Notes under the pieces: generated by a model | The model's database searches: none | Told to the model about the DNA's origin: nothing | The model's input: only the letters and a program-made list of their open reading frames with translations | Part shown: one piece after another, positions 50,918-60,249 of the stretch | Layout of the letters: each line of letters begins with the position of its first letter | How positions within the stretch are numbered: the stretch's first letter is position 1 | Program-made: the position numbers and the translations under genes | Assembly (NCBI GenBank): GCA_958414825.1 | Contig: CATYXQ010000001.1 | Coordinates: 1 to 64,000, forward strand | DNA length: 64,000 bases | Direction of reading: 5' to 3' | DNA from: an uncultured Eubacteriales bacterium | GTDB lineage: Bacteria > Bacillota > Clostridia > Oscillospirales > CAG-272

Positions 50918-51545
50918 TTTCTTTTTGATTCTCCGATCCGTTTTGACAAATGGCCTCGGCAAACGCCAAAGCAAATTTCCGCATGGCGATTCCCCGGTGA
51001 CTGATCGCATTTTTTTCCTCAGCGCGCATCTGCGCATAGGATTTCCCCGCCGGCTCGTACCAAAACAGCGGGTCATACCCGAAACCGCCCTCGCCGACCG
51101 GCGTCTTTAAAATCCGACCGGGACATTCGCCGCGCACAACAATCTCCTCACGCCCGTCCGGGAACGAACATGCGACAACCGAAACAAAACGTGCCGTGCG
51201 GCGCGCATCCGGTACATTTTCAAGTGCGCAAAGCAGTTTTTGATTGTTTTTTTCCGAGTTGCATTCCTCACCTGCATACCGTGCGGAATACACGCCCGGC
51301 GCGCCGTCAAGCGCGTCCACCTCCAGTCCGGAATCGTCCGCAACCGTAATATAGCCGAGACGCGCGCCCGTGCGTGATTTAATCAGCGCATTGTCCTCAA
51401 AGGTCGTTCCGTTTTCTTCAATTTCATCGAAAAAGCCGACGTCCGCCATGGATACGACTTCCACATCTGAAACAGCGGTGCAAAGCAGCGCCTGCAATTC
51501 GGCGATTTTTCCCTTATTGTGAGACGCTAGCAAAACTTTCATCAT
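50904..51545 (-). CDS. rdgB: XTP/dITP diphosphatase (non-canonical purine NTPase)
   Basis: RdgB removes deaminated purine triphosphates before they enter DNA or RNA. The 213-residue protein begins MMKVLLASHNKGKIAEL and has ENALIKSRTGARLG-like, VADDSGLEVDAL and GGFGYDPLFW motifs. Start could be either of the two adjacent ATG codons (51545 or 51542). It lies eight bases after ftsY. The C-terminal tail is Asn/Glu/Lys-rich. Confidence 0.95.
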   Translation of the reverse strand: MMKVLLASHNKGKIAELQALLCTAVSDVEVVSMADVGFFDEIEENGTTFEDNALIKSRTGARLGYITVADDSGLEVDALDGAPGVYSARYAGEECNSEKNNQKLLCALENVPDARRTARFVSVVACSFPDGREEIVVRGECPGRILKTPVGEGGFGYDPLFWYEPAGKSYAQMRAEEKNAISHRGIAMRKFALAFAEAICQNGSENQKENADK

Positions 51546-51553
51546 AATTCCCC

Positions 51554-52459
51554 TCAGTCAAACATTGCGCGCACAAATTCATCCGAGTCGAACGGCTGAA
51601 GATCGTCAATCTTTTCTCCGACGCCGATGTATTTCACCGGAACACTTAATTCACTCTGAATAGAGAAAACGCAGCCGCCTTTCGCCGTGCCGTCCAGTTT
51701 AGTCAGAATCAGTCCCGTAATATCCGCCGCATTTTTAAATTCTTTAGCCTGCAAAATTGCATTCTGGCCGGTGGTCGCGTCCAAAACAAGCAACGTCTCC
51801 CGCGACGCATCCGGCAATTCCCTGCCGATCACACGGTCGATTTTGGCCAGTTCGTCCATCAGATTTTTCTTGTTGTGCAATCTTCCAGCCGTATCTACGA
51901 TCAAAACATCCGCATGTCGGCTCTTTGCCGCGCTTGCCGCGTCAAATACAACAGCAGCCGGATCCGATCCCTCGTTTTGCCGAATCAGTTCTACCTGCGC
52001 GCGATCGCACCAGACCGCAAGCTGATCGATAGCCGCAGCGCGAAACGTATCTGCGGCGGCTACCACCACCTTTTTCCCCTCGCCGTGCAGCTGCGCGGCA
52101 ATTTTGCCGATCGACGTCGTTTTTCCCACGCCGTTGACGCCGATGACCAACAGCACGGACGGACTGCCCGCGAGGTGAAGTCCGTCGTTTTCGGGCAGCA
52201 GCGAAGCGAGAATTTCACGCAGTGCCACGCGGACGGCCTCGCCGTCGGAAAGTTTTTCTTCTTTTACGCGGTCACGTAGCTTTGCGAGAATCTGCTCGGT
52301 CGTACCGACTCCGACATCCGCGCAAATCAACAGTTCCTCAAGTTCCTCAAAAAGCGCCTCATCCACGCGCACAAAGCTTTTCAAGAGCGTGTCGATCTGC
52401 CCGACAAACGCATTTTTGGTTTTGGAAAGTCCGGCTTTCAGCTTATCAAAAAATCCCAT
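51554..52459 (-). CDS. ftsY: Signal recognition particle receptor FtsY
   Basis: FtsY docks SRP-ribosome complexes at the membrane. The 301-residue protein is the NG part only: helical N domain from residue 1, Walker A GVNGVGKTTSIGK (107-119), VDTAGRLHNK and TKLDGTAKGG. The long acidic A domain of enterobacterial FtsY is absent, as is usual in Gram-positives. It lies 13 bases after smc, the standard smc-ftsY pair. Confidence 0.96.
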   Translation of the reverse strand: MGFFDKLKAGLSKTKNAFVGQIDTLLKSFVRVDEALFEELEELLICADVGVGTTEQILAKLRDRVKEEKLSDGEAVRVALREILASLLPENDGLHLAGSPSVLLVIGVNGVGKTTSIGKIAAQLHGEGKKVVVAAADTFRAAAIDQLAVWCDRAQVELIRQNEGSDPAAVVFDAASAAKSRHADVLIVDTAGRLHNKKNLMDELAKIDRVIGRELPDASRETLLVLDATTGQNAILQAKEFKNAADITGLILTKLDGTAKGGCVFSIQSELSVPVKYIGVGEKIDDLQPFDSDEFVRAMFD

Positions 52460-52472
52460 CTTATTCTCTCTC

Positions 52473-55400
52473 TCAATCGAATTTTACTTCATCTACATTC
52501 AACGCGAGCACCTTGGAAACGCCCCGTTCGGGCATGGTGACGCCGTAAATGCGATCCGCCGCTTCCATTGTTCCCCGGCGGTGCGTAATCAAAACAAACT
52601 GCGTATTGTCCGACATACGCTTCACATATTCTGCAAAGCGGGATACGTTCACCTCGTCAAGCGCCGCTTCGATCTCATCCAAAATGCAGAAAGGCGACGG
52701 ATTGACTTTCAGTATGGCAAAAAACAGCGCGATGGCCACAAACGCCTGCTCGCCGCCGGAAAGCAGCGTCAAACTTTTGATAATCTTTCCTGGCGGTGCG
52801 GCTTTGATCTCGATTCCGCTGCCGAGAACATCCTCAGGTTCAGTCAAAATCAGTTCGGCGCACCCGCCGCCGAACAATTCGGCAAACACCTTAGAAAAAT
52901 GATCGTTGATCCGGTTAAACGCATCCATAAACTGCCCGCGCATTTCATTCTCCAAGCGGTGTATTACCGTGACAAGCTCGGTCTTTGACTTTTGCAAATC
53001 TTCAATCTGCGACGCAAGCTCGTCATAGCGCGTTTTGACCTGCGTATACTCCTCAATCGCGCCGACATTGACAGAACCGAGCGACTTTATCTCCCGGCGG
53101 TATTCGGTGGCGGACGCGGCAAGCGCGGAACGCTCGGACGCTTCAAGCGGCGGATACCCGAGTTCGAGCGCGGCTCCGTAGGTCAGTTCATATTCTTCAA
53201 GCATCCGTTCCGCAAGCTTATCCTGCTCTAAAAGGAGGGAATGCAATTTAGATTCATTTTTTGTATGCGCCAGCAGAATCGTTTCTTTCCGGCTTGTCTT
53301 ATCCCGAATTTTCAGCCGTGTCTCATTCAGTTTGCGCTCATACTCTGCCGTACCGGATTCTACGCTACCGCGTTGTTCGGTCAAAAGAGAAAGCTTCGTC
53401 ATATCCTGCGCAACCGATTCACGGTTAAGCGCCTGCGACTGCGCAAAGTTCTCTATATCCGTTTGATATTTTTCCACCGACTGCAACGCGGCTGCCGTCG
53501 TCTCCGTCAATTCACGGACGCGCGCTTTCAGCGCAAAGCGCGCGTCCTCAAACGTCTGCGCGTCTTTTTTCAGTTCGGCCAGCAAAACGGAATTTTCGCC
53601 GAGGCGCATTTCCATTTCACGGACTTCGTCCAGCACCGAATTTCGCTCGCTGTCTTTATTGGCTCGGAAAATCCGAATTTTCTCAATGCGCGCCTCCGCA
53701 TCGGCGGCGGCCTTTTGCAGATTCAAAAGCTCATCGCCGAATCCGTCTTTCTGCGTACGCAGACGCTCAATATCCGCGCGAAGTTTTTCGCACAACTCCT
53801 CATTGGCCGCAAGCTTTGCGCTCTGCGCCTCCAGCCGTGCGCGCTCAGCCGCAATCAGCGCCTGTACGATCTCGCGCTGAGCGAGCGCGCCCTCTCTGCG
53901 CGACTGCACGTCGCGCAGTGTTTTCTCGGCGGCAGAGCGCATCTGCTCTTCTGCAAGAAGCCTTGCCTCCGCCTCCTTGGCCATTTTGCGTAAGGATTTT
54001 ATCTCGGCCGAACGGGTCAGAATCCCACTGTCCCGGCGCACGGATCCACCCGTATACGAACCGCCCGCATGAATGACCTGCCCGTCCAGCGTGACCACTT
54101 TCACGCGGTATTTTTGTTCCCGCGCCATTTTGGAAGCGTTGTCCAGCGTATCAAAAACAAGCGTTCTGCCCAGTATGCTGCGCATAATCTCCGCAAACAG
54201 CGGATCATAGTCAAATAAAAGATCGGCTCGGCCGATATATCCTGTATATGTGCGCGCGCGGATCATCTCCTCAGTCTCATCCTGCGCTGTGACCGAGGTC
54301 AGCGGATAAAAGGTCGCTCGGCCCGCCCTCGCCTCTTTCAGCGCACGAATCGCAGAAACCGCGACGGCTTCGTTTTCGACGGCGATATTTTGAATATTGG
54401 CGCCGAATGCGGTTTCCACTGCGGTTACGTACTGCTCCGGCACGCTGATCAGCTTAGAGAGCGGACCGTAAACCTGTCCGCCCCCAATCTTACCATCCGA
54501 CGCGGCCTGCATCACAAAACGAACACTGCCGGAATACCCCTCAAACAATTCCTCCATACGTTCAAGCGATTCCGCGCGGTGCAAATACCCGTCCAAACGA
54601 AGTTTTTCCTCTGCGGCAGACGCTTTATACTTTTCTCTGTCGGTCTCAGCGGCGTCCACGTCCTTTGCAAGCGTTTCAATCATCAGCGCGGTTTGATCCG
54701 CGTTTTCCTGATAAGCGGCAATCTCCGCCTGGATTCCGGCAATTTCCGTCTGCAGCGCCTGCGCGTCTTTCTGCCGAGCCGCGATTTCATCGCTCGCTTT
54801 GGCGCTGGCCGAATCATCGGCGCTGACCGTGCTTTCCAGCGCGCCGATCCGTACTTTCATTTCAACCGATGCATCGCGAAGCTTCTGCGCTTCGATATGC
54901 TTTTCATCCATTTCTTTTTCAAGCGCGTCCGCTTTCTGCGCGCAGACAACACGGCGCTCTTCAAGACGCGCGCGCTCTTTTACGGCAAGTTCGATTTTAG
55001 CCTTTATTTCCTCTGTCTGACAGGCAAGGCGCTGCGCTTCCCTCTCCGCTTCATCGATCTGCACACGGGCTGCGGAAACCGACTCTGCCGATTTTTCCAT
55101 CAGTTCACGTCTGTGCGCCATCTCGCTTTCTGTCACCTTATACGCGCTGTCCGCCTGATGAATCTGCTCTTTGAGCGCGCTGATCTCGGTCAAAAGCTTT
55201 TCGGAGGCCATTTTGCCGCGTTGGCTTTCCTCAAACAGCTTATCGCTCTGCGTCTCCAGCATGTGCAGACTATCCTCGGCCACTTCAAGCTCATGTTCGG
55301 ACAATTGCACCGCTTTCTGCGCCGCGGCAACCTTTTCTTTTAGCGCGGCGCTGTCAAAAATCCAAAGGCGAACGTCTGCGCGGCGCTTGGCGTCGTAAAT

Positions 55401-56057
55401 TTCGAGATACTTTTTCGCCTTGCGGCTATCCCGCTCAAGCGGACCGACGCGGCTCTCAAGTTCAGCGGCAATATCATTCAGCCGTACAAGATTTTCATCG
55501 GTAGCCGAGAGCTTTTTCTCCGCCTCATACTTTTTATACCGGTATTTGGCGATTCCGGCGGCCTCTTCAAAAACATTCCGGCGTTCTTCGCTTTTTCTGG
55601 AAAGAATTTCCGAGATTTTGCCCTGTCCGATCACCGAATAGCCGTCCCGACCGATACCGGTATTCATAAACAGTTCATGTACATCGCGAAGCCGAACCGC
55701 CTTGCGGTTGATAAAATATTCACTTTCCCCGCTTCGGTAATACCGTCTGGTCACCGTAATCTCATCATAAGGAAGATCCATCCGATGCGCGCCGACACTG
55801 TTATCAAACGTGACCGAAACCTCGGCAAAGCTCATCGGACGGCGCGCATCGGCGCCGCCGAAAATCACATCTTCCATTTTGGTTCCGCGGATGTTTTTGC
55901 TCGATATTTCACCCAAAACCCAACGCATCGCGTCGGATATATTGGACTTGCCGCTGCCGTTCGGTCCGATTACCACAGTCGCACCGGGTTCAAAGCGCAG
56001 CACTGTTTTATTGGGAAAAGATTTGAAACCGTATAATTCCAGTGATTTTAAGTACAC
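52473..56057 (-). CDS. smc: Chromosome segregation protein SMC
   Basis: SMC is the condensin ATPase that organises the chromosome with ScpA and ScpB, which are not in the window. The 1194-residue protein has Walker A IGPNGSGKSNISDAMRWVLG (about 32-51), two long coiled coils, a hinge near 510-640 (GKIGGGQVYGPLSKLI, and TGYIGRADLL), the ABC signature LLSGGEQAFVAIAL and Walker B ILDEIEAALDEVN. It lies between the radical SAM gene and ftsY. Confidence 0.97.
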   Translation of the reverse strand: MYLKSLELYGFKSFPNKTVLRFEPGATVVIGPNGSGKSNISDAMRWVLGEISSKNIRGTKMEDVIFGGADARRPMSFAEVSVTFDNSVGAHRMDLPYDEITVTRRYYRSGESEYFINRKAVRLRDVHELFMNTGIGRDGYSVIGQGKISEILSRKSEERRNVFEEAAGIAKYRYKKYEAEKKLSATDENLVRLNDIAAELESRVGPLERDSRKAKKYLEIYDAKRRADVRLWIFDSAALKEKVAAAQKAVQLSEHELEVAEDSLHMLETQSDKLFEESQRGKMASEKLLTEISALKEQIHQADSAYKVTESEMAHRRELMEKSAESVSAARVQIDEAEREAQRLACQTEEIKAKIELAVKERARLEERRVVCAQKADALEKEMDEKHIEAQKLRDASVEMKVRIGALESTVSADDSASAKASDEIAARQKDAQALQTEIAGIQAEIAAYQENADQTALMIETLAKDVDAAETDREKYKASAAEEKLRLDGYLHRAESLERMEELFEGYSGSVRFVMQAASDGKIGGGQVYGPLSKLISVPEQYVTAVETAFGANIQNIAVENEAVAVSAIRALKEARAGRATFYPLTSVTAQDETEEMIRARTYTGYIGRADLLFDYDPLFAEIMRSILGRTLVFDTLDNASKMAREQKYRVKVVTLDGQVIHAGGSYTGGSVRRDSGILTRSAEIKSLRKMAKEAEARLLAEEQMRSAAEKTLRDVQSRREGALAQREIVQALIAAERARLEAQSAKLAANEELCEKLRADIERLRTQKDGFGDELLNLQKAAADAEARIEKIRIFRANKDSERNSVLDEVREMEMRLGENSVLLAELKKDAQTFEDARFALKARVRELTETTAAALQSVEKYQTDIENFAQSQALNRESVAQDMTKLSLLTEQRGSVESGTAEYERKLNETRLKIRDKTSRKETILLAHTKNESKLHSLLLEQDKLAERMLEEYELTYGAALELGYPPLEASERSALAASATEYRREIKSLGSVNVGAIEEYTQVKTRYDELASQIEDLQKSKTELVTVIHRLENEMRGQFMDAFNRINDHFSKVFAELFGGGCAELILTEPEDVLGSGIEIKAAPPGKIIKSLTLLSGGEQAFVAIALFFAILKVNPSPFCILDEIEAALDEVNVSRFAEYVKRMSDNTQFVLITHRRGTMEAADRIYGVTMPERGVSKVLALNVDEVKFD

Positions 56058-56082
56058 GCGCCCCTCCGATTTATCCTGATTT

Positions 56083-57102
56083 TCAATAAACTCTTAATAA
56101 AATATTATAAAGCATCAGACCGTTTTTTTCAACAATTTTCAGCCTTTTTATATGAAAATCCTTTTTCAGCCGTTCCCGGTTCTCCCCACAATATCCAACC
56201 GCTTTGGAAATCTCGCCCGGCGCGACCGATACTTCGACAGTCTTTCCGGCACATTCGCCGCCGTATGCGCGCAACTGCTCGGCAATCATACGCCCATACA
56301 GCCGTCCCATCGTCATCTCTCCGAGCGCCGGATGAAAAGCGCCGCCCAAAACCTTATCCTCCGAGGCCAGCGACTCGCCGGCGCAAAGACCCACCCGAAT
56401 CACCGACACGCCGCGCCGCGCAAAAATCCGCAAAATATCGGCCGCACGATCTGCCGCTTCATCGCTTTCAAGCGGTTCGTAAAGGCCGGATTGCATCATG
56501 CCGCAAAGCTCCGTGCCGTGAAAACCAACAACCGGATATATGCGCGCGGCCGCAGCGCCCGCATCACAAATAAACGCGGCGGTTCTTTGCTCGCTCTCCG
56601 GCGTTGAGGCGGGCAGGCCGACCATCATTTGGCCGACCAGCGAAAAACCATATGCACGCACAAGCGCTGCAGCACGGGCGGAGTCCTCGGCCGTATGACC
56701 GCGCCTTGACGCACGCAGAACCGCATCGTCCATGCTCTGTATGCCGAGTTCAATTGTGCGCACGGAATACCGGCTTAAAATTTCCAGCACTTCTACATCG
56801 ATATAATCGGGTCGGGTGGACAAACGAATCGCCTGTACCTGCCCCCGCTCCACATACCGCTGCGCGGTTTCAAGCAAGGAAATCATCAAAGCTCGGTCGA
56901 TTCCGGTAAAAGATCCGCCGAAAAAAGCAATTTCGGTTTCAGTATCCCGAGATATGGTCAACAAGGCAAGATCAATCGTTTGAACAACTTTATCGGCGGA
57001 AAATGTTTCCACGCCCGAAATAAAGCGCTGATTGCAGAATACGCACTGATTCGGGCACCCGAGATGCGGGATAAACACGGGAATATTGACATGCTTTTTC
57101 AT
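56083..57102 (-). CDS. Radical SAM protein (Elp3/YhcC-like)
   Basis: The 339-residue protein binds a [4Fe-4S] cluster through C16, C20 and C23 (LGCPNQCVFCNQRFISGV), with EIAFFGGSFTGID as the SAM-binding strand region and RLSTRPDYIDVEVLEIL further on. The pattern fits the Elp3-like radical SAM superfamily without the acetyltransferase domain. The homologue between rnc and smc is common in Clostridia, and its reaction is unknown. It has its own short gap (44 bases) after rnc. Confidence 0.85.
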   Translation of the reverse strand: MKKHVNIPVFIPHLGCPNQCVFCNQRFISGVETFSADKVVQTIDLALLTISRDTETEIAFFGGSFTGIDRALMISLLETAQRYVERGQVQAIRLSTRPDYIDVEVLEILSRYSVRTIELGIQSMDDAVLRASRRGHTAEDSARAAALVRAYGFSLVGQMMVGLPASTPESEQRTAAFICDAGAAAARIYPVVGFHGTELCGMMQSGLYEPLESDEAADRAADILRIFARRGVSVIRVGLCAGESLASEDKVLGGAFHPALGEMTMGRLYGRMIAEQLRAYGGECAGKTVEVSVAPGEISKAVGYCGENRERLKKDFHIKRLKIVEKNGLMLYNILLRVY

Positions 57103-57155
57103 CGGTGACTGCCTCCGAAACGATTTTAAGCGCCGGAAATACGGCGCTTAAAACG

Positions 57156-57872
57156 TTATTTTTGTCCAAAAAGTTCAAGCGCCTGTCTGGCCGCGACTTG
57201 TTCTGCCGCGCGCTTGGTGCGCCCCTCGCCGGTGCCAATCACATTGCTGTTCAGCCGTGCTTCCACAGTGAAGCACTTATTGTGATCGGGACCGCGCTCG
57301 TCTACCACAAAGTACTCCAACACTTCCCCGCCGGCCTGCTGCACGAACTGCTGCAAAAGCGTTTTATAATCCCGCGCCGCGCCGCTGATTTCAAGCTTGG
57401 TAAGCTCAGCTTCAAGCAGAGGTACGAGAAACTTTGCGACCCTATTTTTGTCCATTCCGCAGTCAATAAAAATCGCTGCGAGCAGCGCCTCAAACGCATC
57501 CGCCAAAATAGACGGCCGCTCGCGTCCGCCGCCGAGTTCTTCGCCGTGGCCGAGGCAAAGATAAGCGCCGAGGCCGATCTTCCCCGCGAACACGCTAAGC
57601 GCCTTTTCGCAGACAATCTCAGCGCGCATCCGTGTCAATTCACCCTCTGGCTGTTCGGGAAACTTTAAAAACAGAAATTCACTTGCAACAATCGATAAAA
57701 CCGAATCTCCCAAAAATTCTAAGCGCTCGTTGCACTCCACATATGCGCCCTTGCTCTTCGCCTCGTTTGAATACGAAGAATGCGTCAGCGCCGTATCCAA
57801 CAGCGTGCGGTCATGAAACGCATAGCCAATGGCCGCTTCCAGCGCCGCTCTGTCCTTTCTCAGTCTCTGCAT
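57156..57872 (-). CDS. rnc: Ribonuclease III
   Basis: RNase III cuts double-stranded RNA in rRNA maturation. The 238-residue protein has the catalytic signature NERLEFLGDSVL (49-60, with E52 and D56), a second acidic cluster in ILADAFEALLAAIFID, and a C-terminal dsRNA-binding domain (KTLLQQFVQQAGGEVLEYFV, and GRTKRAAEQVAARQAL). It begins three bases after plsX; the acpP gene often found between them is absent. Confidence 0.96.
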   Translation of the reverse strand: MQRLRKDRAALEAAIGYAFHDRTLLDTALTHSSYSNEAKSKGAYVECNERLEFLGDSVLSIVASEFLFLKFPEQPEGELTRMRAEIVCEKALSVFAGKIGLGAYLCLGHGEELGGGRERPSILADAFEALLAAIFIDCGMDKNRVAKFLVPLLEAELTKLEISGAARDYKTLLQQFVQQAGGEVLEYFVVDERGPDHNKCFTVEARLNSNVIGTGEGRTKRAAEQVAARQALELFGQK

Positions 57873-57875
57873 GAT

Positions 57876-58904
57876 TCACTTCCTGTCAAGAGGCTCCGCC
57901 GGATCCGCCTGTGCCCGAAGTTCACCGGCATGCGCCGCAATATCATAAATAACCCCTGTATCAATATAAGCCATCGCCTGACGAACCGCATTCAAAATCG
58001 CACGCGCATCCGAAGAACCATGCGCCTTGATCACCGGTTTTGAAATACCGAGCAGCGGAGCGCCGCCGTATTCCGAGGGATCAAACTGCTTCTTGAACGA
58101 AGTAATCGAAGCGCGGAGAGGAAGCGCGCTGACTTTGGTAAGCAGATTTTGCCCGAACACGCCTTTGAGCGTGCGCATGAAAAATTTGCTTAGCCCCTCG
58201 ATCGTTTTCAGCATGATATTTCCGGTAAAACCGTCGCATACCAAAACATCGCATACGTCAAACGGCACTTCTTTCCCCTCAACGTTGCCCACGAAATTGA
58301 CATATTCGGACGCTTCAAGCAGCGCGTAGGCATTTTTATACAGTGCGATGCCTTTCGTCGGCTCGGTGCCGTTGTTCAAGAGACCGACACGCGCGCAGCC
58401 GAGACCGTATATTTTCTCCATGTACACGGAACCCATCACCGCAAATTGTTCAAGCGTTTTTTCATCAACTTCCAAATTCGCGCCCGAATCCAACAGCAAA
58501 AGCGGTTTTTGAAAAGGCATAATCGTGCCGATCGCAGCACGGTGAACGCCTTTGATTCTGCGGACAATCAGCGTTGCGCCGGCAAGCAGCGCACCTGTAT
58601 TTCCCGCGCTGACAAACGCATCCCCCTGACCTTTTGAAAGCATCTGCAACCCGATTGCCATAGAAGAATCGTTCTTATCCCGAACCACGCTGAGCGCAGG
58701 ATCCTCCATATTAATCACCACATCGGTGTCCACAACGGACAGCGGCGAAATATCCAAATCCGACTCCGCAGCAATATGCTCGATCGTTTCTCTGTGTCCG
58801 ATCATCGTAATCTCGACGCCATACTCCCGGTGCGCCAGCACTGCGCCCCGAATGATTTCAGCGGGCGCCTTGTCTCCGCTCATTACATCTATTAAAATGT
58901 TCAT
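57876..58904 (-). CDS. plsX: Phosphate acyltransferase PlsX
   Basis: PlsX converts acyl-ACP to acyl-phosphate, feeding PlsY in phospholipid synthesis. The 342-residue protein begins MNILIDVMSGDKAPAEIIRG and has FVSAGNTGALLAGA, GVHRAAIGTIMPF and VCDGFTGNIMLKT, all typical. It is a peripheral membrane enzyme. It follows trmFO by 19 bases and precedes rnc. Confidence 0.96.
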   Translation of the reverse strand: MNILIDVMSGDKAPAEIIRGAVLAHREYGVEITMIGHRETIEHIAAESDLDISPLSVVDTDVVINMEDPALSVVRDKNDSSMAIGLQMLSKGQGDAFVSAGNTGALLAGATLIVRRIKGVHRAAIGTIMPFQKPLLLLDSGANLEVDEKTLEQFAVMGSVYMEKIYGLGCARVGLLNNGTEPTKGIALYKNAYALLEASEYVNFVGNVEGKEVPFDVCDVLVCDGFTGNIMLKTIEGLSKFFMRTLKGVFGQNLLTKVSALPLRASITSFKKQFDPSEYGGAPLLGISKPVIKAHGSSDARAILNAVRQAMAYIDTGVIYDIAAHAGELRAQADPAEPLDRK

Positions 58905-58923
58905 TGCTTTACGCCTCTCGACT

Positions 58924-60249
58924 TCAATTTATAGATTCTGCCATCTCGCGCAACACGGTCAAAGACCGCACGGCAAGCGCCTCATTTTTCGCCCTTTTAC
59001 CGCCCCTGACACGTTCGCCAAGGGGTTCGACAAGTCCGAAATTGGCATTCATCGGCTGGAAATTGCCGGTATTTTCGGAACTGATATAGTCTGCCATCGC
59101 ACCGATCACCGTCTTTTTGGGGAACAGCACGGGCGGCTTATCAAGCGCACGCATCGCCGCGTTTATCCCCGCGACAAGACCGGACGCCGCCGACTCCACA
59201 TAGCCCTCAACACCGGTCATCTGCCCGGCAAAAAACAACTGCGGCCGATTCCGAACCGAATAATCGGCATTCAGAAAACCGGGAGAATGCAGATACGTAT
59301 TTCTGTGCATCACGCCATACCGAACAAATTCCGCATTTTCCAGACCTGGGATCATGGAAAACACACGTTTTTGTTCGCCAAACGTCAAATGCGTCTGAAA
59401 GCCCACCATATTGAAAAGGGACGCCGCAGCATCATCCTGACGAAGCTGCACAACGGCGTAGGCTTCTTTCCCCGTGCCGGGCAACGGCAGACCGACCGGC
59501 TTCATCGGACCGTAGCGCAGCGTATCATAGCCGCGCCGCGCCATAACCTCCACCGGCATACAGCCCTCAAAAACGGTAAGCTCGCCCTGCTGTTCCCGGT
59601 CAAAATCTTTCAGTACCGCTTCCCTGGCGCCGATCAGCGCCTCATAGAATACATCGTATTCCGCTTTGGTCATCGGGCAGTTAATATAGGACGCCTCTCC
59701 CTTGCCATAACGGGAAGCAAAAAATGCTTTTTCCATATCAATGCTCGAAAACTCCACTATAGGCGCCGCTGCATCGAAGAAATAGAGCTTTTTCCCGCCA
59801 ATAAAACGCCCGATCGCCTCGGAAAGCAGCTCCGATGTAAGCGGACCGGACGCGACAACCGCAATGCCCGCGTCGGGCAGTTCGGTTACCTCTTTTTCGA
59901 TCACTTCGATATTGGGATGCGTTCGGATTTTGTCAGTGATATAGGACGAAAAGCCTTCCCGGTCTACGGCAAGCGAGCTTCCCGCCGGAACCGCATTTGC
60001 ATACGCCGCGTCCATAATCAAAGAATTTAAGAGACGCATTTCTTCTTTCAAAAGTCCGACTGCGTTGACAGCCGAATTTGAGCGCAGCGAATTGGAGCAG
60101 ACAAGCTCCGCAAACTGTGCGCTGTGGTGCGCCGGCGTCATTTTTTCCGGCTTCATCTCATACAGTTTCACTCGAACGCCGCGCTCTGCCGCCTGCCATG
60201 CCGCCTCGCATCCGGCGAGTCCGGCTCCGATAATCTCAATCTGTGTCAA
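58924..60249 (-). CDS. trmFO: tRNA (uracil-54-C5)-methyltransferase, folate-dependent
   Basis: TrmFO makes ribothymidine at tRNA position 54 using methylenetetrahydrofolate and FAD. The 441-residue flavoprotein has the dinucleotide fold at the N-terminus (IEIIGAGLAGCEAAWQAAER), the HHSAQFAELVCSNSLR segment and the C-terminal FAGQMTGVEGYVESAASGLV. It directly follows topA in the order usual for Gram-positive bacteria. Confidence 0.96.
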   Translation of the reverse strand: MTQIEIIGAGLAGCEAAWQAAERGVRVKLYEMKPEKMTPAHHSAQFAELVCSNSLRSNSAVNAVGLLKEEMRLLNSLIMDAAYANAVPAGSSLAVDREGFSSYITDKIRTHPNIEVIEKEVTELPDAGIAVVASGPLTSELLSEAIGRFIGGKKLYFFDAAAPIVEFSSIDMEKAFFASRYGKGEASYINCPMTKAEYDVFYEALIGAREAVLKDFDREQQGELTVFEGCMPVEVMARRGYDTLRYGPMKPVGLPLPGTGKEAYAVVQLRQDDAAASLFNMVGFQTHLTFGEQKRVFSMIPGLENAEFVRYGVMHRNTYLHSPGFLNADYSVRNRPQLFFAGQMTGVEGYVESAASGLVAGINAAMRALDKPPVLFPKKTVIGAMADYISSENTGNFQPMNANFGLVEPLGERVRGGKRAKNEALAVRSLTVLREMAESIN

